DNA of 64,000 nt from Capniomyces stellatus. Lineage: Eukaryota; Kickxellomycota; Harpellomycetes; Harpellales; Legeriomycetaceae. A program made the translations under genes and the position numbers. Under the pieces are notes generated by a model. The model did not search any database, was not told where the DNA came from, and saw only the letters and a list, made by a program, of their open reading frames with translations. Shown here in pieces: positions 8,574 to 18,557 of this stretch; positions within the stretch are counted from its first letter, which is position 1; the number at the start of each line of letters is the position of its first letter. The DNA lies in NCBI GenBank assembly GCA_001661515.1, contig LUVW01000008.1, positions 5,232-69,231 on the forward strand, read 5' to 3'.

Positions 8574-8898
8574 AACCATCAAAACTAACGTTGTTCACTA
8601 TAATTAACTCACTTAACCAACTATAATAACTTGACAAAACTAAATTAAACTCAACTAACATAATCTAAAATTGAAATGAACGAGTAAATTGAATTAAAAT
8701 AAACCTTTTCTATGGGAAATAACCCCCAATCCATACNAAAAATTAAAAGACTTAATGAACTAATAACTAACTAAATTAAGTCTTTTATACTAAATTAATT
8801 TAAATACTAATATTTAATAAAACTATTTAATAAATGAAATTGTATTTATTACAGGAAATTCTTAACTGCCCCGACCTCATCCAAGAATTCCATGATAA

Positions 8899-9337
8899 TG
8901 TCAAGAATAGGTAATAATAGAAAATAAGTGCCAATAGGCAAAGTTATAATGGTTTTGAAGTTGGTTATTTAAAGAGAACAGAGACAATTGTTGTCAGATG
9001 AGGATTGTTTTTCCACAACAATCCTCCACTATTTATAGAAAATAGTTCTGACAAAACTAGAACTAAAACTAAGACTAAAACTTAAAACTAAAATTAAAAC
9101 TAAAATTAAAACTAAAACTAAAACTATGACTAGACTAAACTAAACTAAACTAAAACTAAATAGTAATATTGCAATTCCGCAATTCAGAATTGCGTCATAC
9201 TAAGTGAATCATGACGGCGGAATAAATAAAAATAAGTAAAGTAATTAAATCACGCAATTATTAATGAATTAAATCAAGACTAAAATATATTGCAATTCCG
9301 CAGTTCGGAATTGCGTCATACTAAGCGAATCATGACA
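8899..9337 (-). mobile_element. Solo chromovirus LTR (reverse orientation) with 5-bp target duplication
   Basis: A 439-base LTR of the same family read on the minus strand (TGTCAAGAATAGG ... AATCATGACA on the plus strand). It is 15 bases longer than the LTR at 4399 because of extra TTTAG units. The flanking pentamers are GATAA (8894-8898) and GATAA (9338-9342), a perfect target-site duplication. It therefore arose by insertion of a full element and LTR-LTR recombination. Confidence 0.92.
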
Positions 9338-9620
9338 GATAAATACCCAGAATAACCCCAGAAAAATCAGTAACACCAACACTGATAATCCCAAATATAC
9401 AGCCTTTCGCAATATTTAAGATTCCTCTTTTTTTATTTTTAACTTTATTTAACTTTATTTAACTTTATTTAACTTTATTAATAACGCCAAAGTTTATAGT
9501 AAGCTTTGTTATTTTATTTATTTATTTTATTTATTTATTTTATTTATTTATTTTATTTATTTATTTATTTTAGTTTATTTCTTTAGTTTATTAGGAAAAA
9601 TCAGTAAACCGCTTAAGTAT

Positions 9621-9662
9621 TTAGCCAATAATAATTCTAATGAAAGAATTATTATTGGCTAA
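9621..9662. repeat. Perfect hairpin, 18-base stem
   Basis: TTAGCCAATAATAATTCT, a six-base loop, then its exact reverse complement. The longest perfect stem in this part of the window. It could be a MITE end pair, a cruciform or a processed RNA hairpin; nothing further identifies it. Confidence 0.8.
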
Positions 9663-9866
9663 TACCAAAGCCAAAATATGGATGGATTAAATATTTAAGG
9701 AAATTTTTTAATCCCAATTGGCTGAATTCTCGGCCATCATTGGCTGGTATTCAGAGCAGCTGGAAATTATTTCCGCAAACGGAGTTGTCATATCCCGCAA
9801 GGGAATCGTGTCATGATCCAATCATGTCATTCCACAAAAAAAATCATACATTTTTAATTAAATTAC

Positions 9867-9890
9867 AAAATGCCAAGAGCTTGGCATTTT
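9867..9890. repeat. Perfect hairpin, 11-base stem, 2-base loop
   Basis: AAAATGCCAAG, AG, CTTGGCATTTT. The stem is followed by another TTTGCC, giving a terminator-like look, but this is eukaryotic DNA without an adjacent gene. Confidence 0.75.
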
Positions 9891-9956
9891 GCCATTTATT
9901 CTTTTTTATAATTTTTCTATTTTTTATTTAGTTTTAAAATATATAAATAGTTTAGG

Positions 9957-9987
9957 ATTTTATTGCTAAGATTCCTAGCAATAAAAT
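9957..9987. repeat. Perfect hairpin, 12-base stem
   Basis: ATTTTATTGCTA, a seven-base loop, TAGCAATAAAAT. It is the third such hairpin within 370 bases, next to the gag remnant that begins at 10040. Confidence 0.75.
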
Positions 9988-10039
9988 ATCTTTATGTTTT
10001 TCCAAGTTTTAATAAAATAAATCCAAGCCTTTTAATATT

Positions 10040-10501
10040 TTAAATAAACATTATAATACTTAGTTTCTTTTCCTGACAACTATTTTCATGCATTTTTGTA
10101 GGTTTAAATGCTTTGTTAGTTTTCGAATCCGTACTCTTTTGAGAGCTTACTATTACTTCTCCTCTCATATTCTTCAAGCTGTTTTTGATATTTGATGCTA
10201 CCCTGATCGCTGCTACAATTTCCGCGTATGACTTCAACTTTCCTTGTTCGTCATATATCTCGTTTTTCATCTCATAAATCTCATCTTGAGACAGACTTTG
10301 TAATAACAGCATCTTTTTCCTCTCCTCAGATATCTCTCCTCTTCCAATCAACATGTCTACGATATACTCGAAATTGTGTAAGAAACTCTTGAAATCTTCA
10401 ATGTTAGTTCCTTTGCTGACCAACTCAGCTAGTTTAATCTCACTTTCTATTGACTCCTCTACGTAGAACTTGTCTAAAAGCATAGTCTTGAACTCCTTCC
10501 A
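10040..10501 (-). pseudogene. Fragment of a different retrotransposon Gag, cut by an LTR
   Basis: An open frame on the minus strand encodes a charged helical protein (TWKEFKTMLLDKFYVEES, FLHNFEYIVDMLIGRG, LLLQSLSQDEIYEMKNEIYD) with the usual look of an LTR-retrotransposon capsid region. It is unlike the chromovirus Gag in this window. The frame formally continues to 10549, but those codons are LTR sequence, so the true N-terminus was lost when the LTR at 10502 inserted. The C-terminal part is lysine-rich with no zinc knuckle and stops at 10040. I regard it as a relic of a second family of elements (Ty1/Copia or Ty3-like; not resolved). Confidence 0.6.
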
Positions 10502-10880
10502 TGTCATGATTCGCTTAGTATGACGCAATTCCGAACTGCGGAATTGCAATATATTTTAGTCTTGATTTAATTCATTAATAATTGCGTGATTTAATTACTT
10601 TACTTATTTTTATTTATTCCGCCGTCATGATTCACTTAGTATGACGCAATTCTGAATTGCGGAATTGCAATATTACTATTTAGTTTTAGTTTAGTTTAGT
10701 TTAGTCTAGTCATAGTTTTAGTTTTAGTTTTAATTTTAGTTTTAATTTTAGTTTTAAGTTTTAGTCTTAGTTTTAGTTCTAGTTTTGTCAGAACTATTTT
10801 CTATAAATAGTGGAGGATTGTTGTGGAAAAACAATCCTCATCTGACAACAATTGTCTCTGTTCTCTTTAAATAACCAACT
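10502..10880 (+). mobile_element. Chromovirus LTR, 3' end lost at N 10881
   Basis: Begins TGTCATGATTCG like the other LTRs and follows the longer 439-base version. It breaks off after ATAACCAACT at the N, lacking about the last 60 bases. It inserted into the gag relic. It may be the 5' LTR of an element whose body was lost in the gap. Confidence 0.85.
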
Positions 10881-10882
10881 NC

Positions 10883-11321
10883 TGTCATGATTCGCTTAGT
10901 ATGACGCAATTCCGAACTGCGGAATTGCAATATATTTTAGTCTTGATTTAATTCATTAATAATTGCGTGATTTAATTACTTTACTTATTTTTATTTATTC
11001 CGCCGTCATGATTCACTTAGTATGACGCAATTCTGAATTGCGGAATTGCAATATTACTATTTAGTTTTAGTTTAGTTTAGTTTAGTCTAGTCATAGTTTT
11101 AGTTTTAGTTTTAATTTTAGTTTTAATTTTAGTTTTAAGTTTTAGTCTTAGTTTTAGTTCTAGTTTTGTCAGAACTATTTTCTATAAATAGTGGAGGATT
11201 GTTGTGGAAAAACAATCCTCATCTGACAACAATTGTCTCTGTTCTCTTTAAATAACCAACTTCAAAACCATTATAACTTTGCCTATTGGCACTTATTTTC
11301 TATTATTACCTATTCTTGACA
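10883..11321 (+). mobile_element. Chromovirus LTR, complete (439 bp)
   Basis: A full LTR, TGTCATGATTCG to TATTCTTGACA, starting two bases after the N. Its right flank TTATCATGGAATTCTTGG is the reverse complement of the left flank of the solo LTR at 8899. It is therefore the same insertion site seen in the opposite orientation, part of the inverted duplication. Alternatively it is the 3' LTR of a full element with its interior collapsed at 10881. Confidence 0.87.
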
Positions 11322-12090
11322 TTATCATGGAATTCTTGGATGAGGTCGGGGCAGTTAAGAATTTCCTGTAATAAATACAATTTCATTTATTAAATAGTTT
11401 TATTAAATATTAGTATTTAAATTAATTTAGTATAAAAGACTTAATTTAGTTAGTTATTAGTTCATTAAGTCTTTTAATTTTTATAGTTCTTAAATAAATT
11501 AGACTTAAATCATTACATTTCCCTTGGTTCCCAACTTTGTTCTGAGGGTCCGTATCCTTCTGTTATGATCCAATAATGGATTAACTATATATTGTTATGA
11601 ACCAATAACATTTAAACAAAATAACAATTAATATGTAACTAAAACCCTATGTTTAATTAACCAATCGGCGATAAATCACATAGTACATAAAGCTTGTGTT
11701 CAGCTTCAAGTAATATGTTTACGTCGATTTAAATTTAGAGAAAACTAAATTTAGAGAAATAACTAAATTTAGAGATAAACTAAATCTAGAAAACTAAATA
11801 AGGAATAACTAAATTTAGAGATATCAAAATAAGAAATAACTAAATTTAGAAAGACCAAAATAAGAGAACTTATTATTAGAAACAGTTGAACTAACTGTAA
11901 ACTTATTTTATAGTTTATACTTCTTTTATTTAGTATAAGAATAAATAGTTAGAATTTTATAGTTTAGAAATTTGTCTATAAATACTTGACCATTTTCAAA
12001 TATTTGAAAAGGTCAAGTGAAAATATTCTTTTATCATTTACAATAAATTAATATTTCACAGCATAATAATATAATAAATCGTAGTCTTAA
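11322..12090. repeat. Right arm of the subtelomeric inverted duplication
   Basis: 11322-11520 is the reverse complement of 8738-8898, and 11590-12090 is the reverse complement of 8031-8573. The 11520-11590 stretch has no partner that I found. No gene is present. The match ends near TCGTAGTCTTAACAAG (about 12092), after which unique sequence begins. Confidence 0.75.
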
Positions 12091-13563
12091 CAAGTATCTA
12101 TTTTTAAGTTTTAAAATTTTTATCTTTTTTAAGTTTGAAAATCCTTAAAAGCTGATAGTGTACCTTTGCTAAAGAAAAGATGGTAAGGCTATGAGATTGC
12201 GTACTACAATACTTTTTAAATAATTTAATTATTCATTTAATTTTATCTGTAAATTTAGATATTTTATATAATAAAGTTGAAAACGCTTTATGACCTCATC
12301 CAACGATGTATAATATTAATTTTTTTTGTTTTAAGCTGTACTATTTTTTAAAACAACATTCAAGAGTTTTGACACTTGCGCTTTACACTCTAATTTTGAT
12401 ATTTCACTTTACATTTTATTGAATATAATTTTATATACGAACCTTAAAACTTTTTCACTTTTAAACTTTTTTTTATTACTTTCAAGCTTTTAATTAATTC
12501 TGTCAGTTTGATTTTCTTTGAAATATTAAAATATAATTAAGTTCTGGTCGATTGATTTAAATAAAAATGTTCTATGTTGTGTGTTTATATTTTGTATTGT
12601 GTTAATTTGGTCTTTTTTGAATAATTTGATAGGGTCAAGCTGAGATTTAAATGTTGTTTGATTTGATCCGACGAATAATCTAGTCCGATCAGTATTTATT
12701 TTTTTAAAATATGAATTCAAGAAACTGAAACTTTTGTCATTCGATTGTAATTCAATTGTAATTTACTGTTTTAAAAAGATATACAGGCACAGACACAGTA
12801 CACACAACTTTAGTAGTATTCGGCAATTAAGTTGTAAAGTAACTTGTTTACTACTTTTTTGGCATTTAGCTCTACTTCAAGAGCGAATCGGAGGGCATTG
12901 TTTTTTTAGTTCACACTTGAACATTTTCTTCTTCAAAATTAAAAGAATTCTATTCTTGTCAAGACATTGCATTTGACTAATCACTGCTAGACTACCAGTC
13001 ATTAGATAGAGTTTATAAAAACAATAGTCTCAAAATCGTTGGGTACTGATCAAAAGGCGCAGTATGATTACATAAACGGCATTTTTAGTTGAAGTCTAAA
13101 CGCTTTTTATTTTTCAAATTAAAACGTAAACAAAGTAAATTACAGTAGATAAAGGTAAAATGTGTGTTGTTTTGACTAACTGGGTCTATTTTACAGACTT
13201 GGGGGGCTGAATTAGTTATTTCCAATCGATTCGTGAGTTTTAGTTATTTTGCCTTTAAAAATAAAACGAGACAAGGTTTAAAATAGGCGGGTATTAGTTT
13301 GCGAATTTACAATTTAAACTGTTAAATGTGCAACTTTAGAAATTTGGCCTAAACCAGCAGATAGTCCGCGTTTTTATAGTATTTGTTAGTGTGATTTGAA
13401 CTATATTGATATTTCATTTTTTTTATTTGTTTTAAATGTGTTTTATACAAAGCTTGCAAAAAACAAATAAATCTAACCCTTACTTTTTAAGCAAAAATAA
13501 GCAAAATATATATAGCAAAGGTCAGAGAATAATAGGAGTTGATAATTTTTAACAGTCAGTTCA
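12091..13563. other. AT-rich intergenic region
   Basis: The first unique sequence inside the subtelomere, upstream of the Kar9-like gene. Open frames at 12526-12720 (minus) and 12734-12976 (plus) are short, AT-driven and show no recognisable motif. I see no RNA gene. A possible promoter lies just before 13564, but no clear TATA or element stands out. Confidence 0.55.
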
Positions 13564-16071
13564 ATGAGTGCTCAGGATACTGAAATCGATCTAAGGGTAA
13601 TTAATCTTGTTGTTCAAATGAAAGAACATTTGCTAATTGGCGAGTCTTTATTAAGTAGCTGGACACAGAATGTCAACAATGTCAAGGACAAAAGCCAGGC
13701 TATCGACAAATATAATGGCGATACAGGGGCTGGAGCAAAGGATAAAAGCCAGCTAGTGGCATTTGCAGGCGAGTGGTGCAAGGAGGGCCAGGTTTTGGCT
13801 GAGGAATTGCAGCAAAGATTCAAAGGAAAAGCCAGCAGATTCTCGGGCATTCAGAGCCAGGGTCTTGACACAGTTTTAGGTTCTTTTGAAAGCCAAGAAG
13901 ATGAAGGTTCAAGCAGCAATTCTATAAGAAAAGATAAGCCTGATTTCAGCAAAATAAATCTAAATGGAAAAGCAAAAGACACAATCCTTGAAGCAGACAA
14001 GGGAGGCGAAGACAACCTTGAAGAAATACATGCTATTTTGGACAAATGGTCCAAGTTACAATCTCAATTGTTTGAGATTAGATTCAATGATTTAAAAAAC
14101 CAAAAGTATATTTCGCTTGCACGCTCATGTATGGATTTGCAAAGGGATAGCTTGCAGCTACAAAGGACGTCGGTTTATTTTTTAAGCAAGTGCAAGAAGC
14201 AGCTGAGTAACGGAGTCACTGGAAGGGCAATAAATAACAGAGATTCTGAAATTAAAGGTGCATTATCCTCAAGCTCAGTAGGCTACGGAAAAAAAGGTGG
14301 TTTTAGAGAATCTTTTGGAGTAGAAAAAGCGAGATCAAGCGTTTGCGGCGATATCACTGATACAGACTATAAGCCGAAATACAAGAGCATTAAAAAAACG
14401 TTTAACCTACTGGTTACAAAACGAGGCTTGGCGCTTAGAAGGCTAAATCTCATTGATAAAACACAGTTGGGAGCTTTAGAGCGTTCCGAAGCTAATAGTG
14501 CTAAAATGATCAAGCCCGAGGACTTTGAAGGCGTCAAGATAATCAACGAGTTGCTGAAAAGTATTACCAACATTCAAAACGACACAGAGATAAACCTAAA
14601 CAGTGGAAAGAAGCTAATACAGGTTTATGACAAAAAGAAAATATTTGGGGAGACTTTAAAAAAGATATATAGCTCAGGAGTGGTTTTGCGTGCTAGATTG
14701 GCCGAGTTTAGACACAGCCAGAACCATAAAAGCAAAAGCAAACGAAGCACAAGAATAAGTAGCAGAATGTCAAACCACGAATATGGTGGACTTGATTTTC
14801 TAGACTCGCCTGTAAGTGCTGGATTTGACATATTTAACGACAGCCTTCCCTCCAACGACGTTGAAGAGTACAACAAGCTGCATCGACGAGCAGAGTCTAT
14901 AAACAAGTCTATAAAGGCAATGCTTAAACAACTATCAGTTATGCTCATTAGCAAAAACAACTGTATGATCTTTTATTACATGTCAGATTCATATTCAAAA
15001 TGCAAAGTAAGTTGGAGCAAGATCAAGGCACAGGCGAGCAAGGAATTGGAGGAAATTAGCAGAAGGATAAACCAAAGCTGCCAGCCAAGCCACGGGTTGG
15101 ATGTACTGGGCTCACACTCAACAACAAACATTTCAAACTACATCATTGGCGATGATAAAAGGATCAATGATATATATTCAAACAGCTCTTTTACCAACGA
15201 ACATACAGGGTCCTACAGCCCATACACTCTCCAGAACTTTGATAACTTTGACTTTAGGCCACAATCGCCAGCGTCGCTGTATAAAAAGCAAAACTCTTCA
15301 AGTGTAGACGTGTCATCTCCAAGAAGTTCGCTTTTACCACACCCTACACTACTTCGTCGCAATAATACTCCTCGAACAATCAGTAGCAGCAAAATAAACG
15401 CAGTTGATTATACAGCGTCTGTTGAAAATCTGACTCAAAGCGCCAAATCTTCTAGAGGTTTTGGCACAAACCAGCACCAAATTTCGCCTACCGCCCACCT
15501 GTCCAAAATACGTTCTCCTTTTAGGCAATCACTCAACACTTATAGCAATGGATCAGTGCCAAAAAGCCATATACCGCACTATGGCAACGTTGACTACAAT
15601 AGCCTAGGCTTTCACGAGGCAAATGATTCTTATATCGATTTCAAGCTAGATAGTGTTGGCAGCCACCCTAAAGTTGACAATGATTTGCAAAACAAGTATG
15701 GGTTTACCGAAAACTACGAAACTCTTATATGTCCAGCGAACAGTCTGGACATAATATCCGAAAGCGAGCTTTTTGGCATCAATAACAAACATACTAGCGC
15801 CAGATTGACCATCGAAACCACTAAAAGCCACTCTTATTTTTCTAACCCAAAAACTAGCTGCAGCCAAAGTTATTCCCTACTCCCTAAATTCCAGCCATAT
15901 ACAAGAAGAGCTTCAGAGGTAAAAAGGCCAGCGCTTATAACCGACCAACGTACTGAAACGGAGCCTCAGGAGTCACATGAATCACAAACCAATTCCCGAA
16001 TCAAGCATTCCAGCCTGCTATCTCCTACGCCTTTAGACTGGCCCAAATTTTCAACTAAACGTTCAAATTGA
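13564..16071 (+). CDS. Kar9-like microtubule-associated protein (tentative), 835 aa
   Basis: Single-exon gene. The N-terminal half is predicted helical with spaced tryptophans and heptad-like leucines (KEHLLIGESLLSSWTQNV; FAGEWCKEGQVLAEELQQRF; EEIHAILDKWSKLQSQLFEI; LARSCMDLQRDSLQLQ). This recalls the spectrin-like bundle of yeast Kar9, which links EB1-coated microtubule tips to myosin V and orients the spindle. The C-terminal half is Ser/Asn-rich and basic, probably disordered. At residues 668-671 it holds SHIP after a lysine, an SxIP motif as used to bind EB1/Bim1. Architecture and SxIP support Kar9; overall sequence similarity is weak and I could not align it, so another coiled-coil or polarity protein is possible. 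The ATG at 13564 is the first in frame. Confidence 0.6.
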   Translation: MSAQDTEIDLRVINLVVQMKEHLLIGESLLSSWTQNVNNVKDKSQAIDKYNGDTGAGAKDKSQLVAFAGEWCKEGQVLAEELQQRFKGKASRFSGIQSQGLDTVLGSFESQEDEGSSSNSIRKDKPDFSKINLNGKAKDTILEADKGGEDNLEEIHAILDKWSKLQSQLFEIRFNDLKNQKYISLARSCMDLQRDSLQLQRTSVYFLSKCKKQLSNGVTGRAINNRDSEIKGALSSSSVGYGKKGGFRESFGVEKARSSVCGDITDTDYKPKYKSIKKTFNLLVTKRGLALRRLNLIDKTQLGALERSEANSAKMIKPEDFEGVKIINELLKSITNIQNDTEINLNSGKKLIQVYDKKKIFGETLKKIYSSGVVLRARLAEFRHSQNHKSKSKRSTRISSRMSNHEYGGLDFLDSPVSAGFDIFNDSLPSNDVEEYNKLHRRAESINKSIKAMLKQLSVMLISKNNCMIFYYMSDSYSKCKVSWSKIKAQASKELEEISRRINQSCQPSHGLDVLGSHSTTNISNYIIGDDKRINDIYSNSSFTNEHTGSYSPYTLQNFDNFDFRPQSPASLYKKQNSSSVDVSSPRSSLLPHPTLLRRNNTPRTISSSKINAVDYTASVENLTQSAKSSRGFGTNQHQISPTAHLSKIRSPFRQSLNTYSNGSVPKSHIPHYGNVDYNSLGFHEANDSYIDFKLDSVGSHPKVDNDLQNKYGFTENYETLICPANSLDIISESELFGINNKHTSARLTIETTKSHSYFSNPKTSCSQSYSLLPKFQPYTRRASEVKRPALITDQRTETEPQESHESQTNSRIKHSSLLSPTPLDWPKFSTKRSN

Positions 16072-16960
16072 TGTCGCGTTAATAGTCTGAAAGGCTAGGA
16101 TTTCAGCTCTGTATTTACCCTATACCTTGGCAGGCATCACTTTATTTATTTTTTTGCTTTTACTCGGGTGTACAACGTTTCATTTTGCTACTTACTCTTA
16201 CCTACATACTTTATTTATGGCATTTGTACAATGATTTGCCAACGGATTCCCATTTGCCAACTTCTTGCCCTTCTGAAAATATTTTAAGAAGTCTTACATC
16301 TAACTTTATGATTATTTACTTTCAATATAATATAATAAATCCTTTTCTTTAAATTCAGCATCAACTCTAGATTTTAACCACTTTTAACCACCGTTTGATT
16401 CTGTTTGATTCTGTTTGATTCTGTTTGATTCTGTTTGATTCTGTTTGATTCTGTTTGATTCTGCGTGTCTGAGCTACAGTAGGCTATGATCGATAGCAGT
16501 AGAGACTCAAAGCAGATTAACTGCGCTGCAAGACCTAATATTGCGTTCATTATTCTGGTTTCTGTCTCGATTTGCAGTTTTACTTTGTTGTTCCAGTGAT
16601 TTTTCATTGCAAAAAAAACTCGTTTAGCCAATGGTGATTGTCTTGCGTGCATTTACATAATCAGTTCTCGTGTCGTGTTTTTTTCAAATTGGTAATTGTG
16701 TCAGTTTTATTCTGGTTAAGATCAAAAATCCAACTAAATCAACATTTACTTTAGAATCCATTTTTTGCACTTTCTTTCTTTTAAAATAAATCAATTTTTT
16801 CAGTAGATAAACAAAAAAAACTACAATAAAGCGCATATATATCCAGCCACACCTTGTTTTGTGTATTAAAGACAAATTCTCTGCACATTCAAGACTATTG
16901 TTATACCTTCACGCTAAACCAAAAATTTCCAAATTCGAGATCAAAGAGGCTAGAGTAAGA
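16072..16960. other. Intergenic region with 10-base tandem repeat
   Basis: Mostly AT-rich, between two plus-strand genes. It includes a (CTGTTTGATT) tandem at 16391-16462. An antisense open frame over this tandem (16374-16652) owes its length to the repeat. AATAAA at 16333 could serve the Kar9-like mRNA. Confidence 0.6.
16391..16462. repeat. 10-base tandem repeat, about seven units
   Basis: Seven near-perfect units of (C)TGTTTGATT, the first unit differing by one base (CCGTTTGATT). It is non-coding and lies upstream of DcpS. Confidence 0.9.
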
Positions 16961-18557
16961 ATGGAGAACAGTAACGAGGAATCAAAGTTGCAAAAATACC
17001 TTTTAAATTTTGTCCCCGAAAAGGTGATGAACGAAAGTAAGTCTCATTCGTAACTTGTATTTGCGTTTATCGTGTTTAATATTGCCCTTTTCTTTGTATA
17101 TTTATAATGTTTGAACGCAAATGAAGCTGAGTTTTGATTTACATTCAAACAACATAGACATCAATTCGAAAACAATTATTATTTTGGGTCACGTCGACAA
17201 TGGGGACCATGGCAGCACAGAAAAGGCTATCCTGACACTTTCTAAAATACATTTTAACAAGGACGAGCTTATCGACTATAGCCATCACGAAAAAGTAGAA
17301 AGCTCGGCAAAAAAACTAAAAACAAACAACAAGATTCTGGCCAATTCCAAGTTCAAAAGTCTCCAGTTTAATGATATTTATGGCTGGGCCGAAGGTTGGC
17401 TTCTTGATAATATTGCCCTGGAATCTTCCAAACCCAATACCGCAGTGGACAATGATTTGCAACTGCACAGCTCTGACAAGCTTGTTCGTCTAAACAACAA
17501 TGCAGAAGTAAAGTTCTCTTTTATATTCCCTGCAACCCAAAAGGTAATTGAAGTGGTCCATTTCTGTTAGTTTCCTATTAGAAATTGGTATTTACGATAC
17601 AAAGATGCATGGCGTGGCTAGGTAGATGTCACCACAAAAGATTAACAAGTCTTAGTCACATTGTAACATTTAACCGATTTATTTGTTTATTCTTTCTTTC
17701 TTTTTTTTAATTTTTTTTTTTGAACATATTAGCATATTGACAAGTATACCATGTATCCCAGCTATATTTTCAAAGAGACACCTAAAATATACCAAGAGTT
17801 TACAAGGAAATTTATATACAACGAGCCAGCGACTCGGATCCAGTGGGTATATAATATTATCGAACATAAGTCGGAGGCTGAAAAGATTATTTTTGAAGAC
17901 ACTGATCCCAAAAACGGATTTATCCTATTGCCAGACTCGTAAGATCCCATAACATCTTAATGATTGTTTACAGTTTAAGCACTGATAGTATACTGTCACT
18001 TGTTTTTTCAGCTTAGTATGACTAAACTACTTTGGGTAGATCTAAAGTCATAGTCGTACAATTGCATCTACGCTACTTTTAACAACAGTAAGTATTAAAA
18101 AATATAATAACAAAACATATCAAATTGTAGAAAGTGGGATGGAACAAATGTCTCTTCATTGTACTTGGTGGCAATAGTGAACGACAGAAGCATAAAGTCT
18201 TTGCGTGACTTGAACGAAAACCATTTGAGTCTTTTGCATTCAATAAGAAAAAAGTCGGTCCGCTCTGTTTGCGAAAAGTTTCCAGAACTAAACGAGAACG
18301 AAGTGCTTTTGTATGTACATTACCAGCCATCGTATTATCATTTCCATGTCCACGTTACACATGTCGGACTTGACATTTATGGAATGAGAGTGGGACGTGC
18401 ACACTTGTTGGATACAATTATTGACAACATTGAGAATATTTCGCACGACTATTACCAAAAATCAACATTGACCCAAGTACTAAGCTCCAACAGCGAGCTT
18501 TACACCTCCATGCTCGAGTACTATAAGGGATATGGAGCAGATGGTGCTAGCGACTAG
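16961..18557 (+). CDS. DCPS: Scavenger mRNA-decapping enzyme DcpS, 364 aa, four exons
   Basis: Hydrolyses the cap remnant m7GpppN left after 3'-5' mRNA decay, releasing m7GMP. Exons by phase and alignment to the family: 16961-17036, 17158-17543, 17733-17938 and 18131-18557. Introns begin GTAAGT, GTAATT and GTAAGA and end CATAG, TTAG and GTAG; the total is 365 codons with the stop. Family landmarks: VMNENINSKTIIILG (N-terminal domain), FNDIYGWAEGW, FIFPATQK, RIQWVYNIIEHKSEAEKIIF, KNGFILLPDS, IKSLRDLNENHLSLL. The HIT motif HFHVHV has its His triad at residues 293-297, inside YQPSYYHFHVHVTHVG. Length is close to animal DcpS (about 340) and yeast Dcs1 (350). No missing catalytic residue is visible. 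Confidence 0.93.

Larger units (their letters stand above)
6546..8898. other. Gene-free AT-rich subtelomere, with an N at 8737
   Basis: No credible coding region on either strand. The first part (6600-6930) is rich in short imperfect repeats of the type TTATTCATACTTT and AATACCATACTT. Then come a repeated hairpin block (6932-7084), a unique AT-rich stretch with several hairpin-like repeats, and a 31-base tandem (8253-8350). A block at 8031-8573 is repeated in reverse at 11590-12090. The N at 8737 is followed by an inverted copy of the 6932-7084 block, which suggests a join there. Confidence 0.75.
9338..10039. other. Non-coding stretch with simple repeats and three strong hairpins
   Basis: Contains AACTTTATTT tandem units (about 9440-9480), a TTTATTTATTTTA tract (about 9515-9575), and hairpins described separately. 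A 63-codon open frame at 9740-9931 has poly-Phe/Ile composition and no family resemblance, so I do not call it a gene. The stretch lies between a solo LTR and a broken gag, so it may be the rest of an old mobile element. Confidence 0.6.

Noticed and set aside
6546..8736. CRISPR-like array among the short subtelomeric repeats
   Set aside because: Repeats are adjacent and degenerate with no regular unique spacers, and the genome is eukaryotic.
9740..9931. 63-codon open frame in the subtelomere
   Set aside because: No family features; the end is a Phe/Ile run from AT-rich DNA.
10502..10549. N-terminal extension of the gag relic (MQFRSSELRHTKRIM)
   Set aside because: These codons are the chromovirus LTR read backwards.
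12091..13563. Possible tRNA or small RNA genes in the longest gaps (also 28171-29048 and 56091-57403)
   Set aside because: I looked for GGTTCGAATCC-type B boxes and saw none; a covariance-model scan would settle it.
16374..16652. Minus-strand 92-codon frame containing NQTESNRIKQ repeats
   Set aside because: Produced by the 10-base tandem repeat at 16391-16462.
17121..17157. DcpS second exon starting at the ATG at 17121 or at CTG 17127
   Set aside because: The GTAAGT donor at 17037 needs an acceptor in phase; CATAG ending at 17157 gives NENINSKTIIILG, which matches the family.
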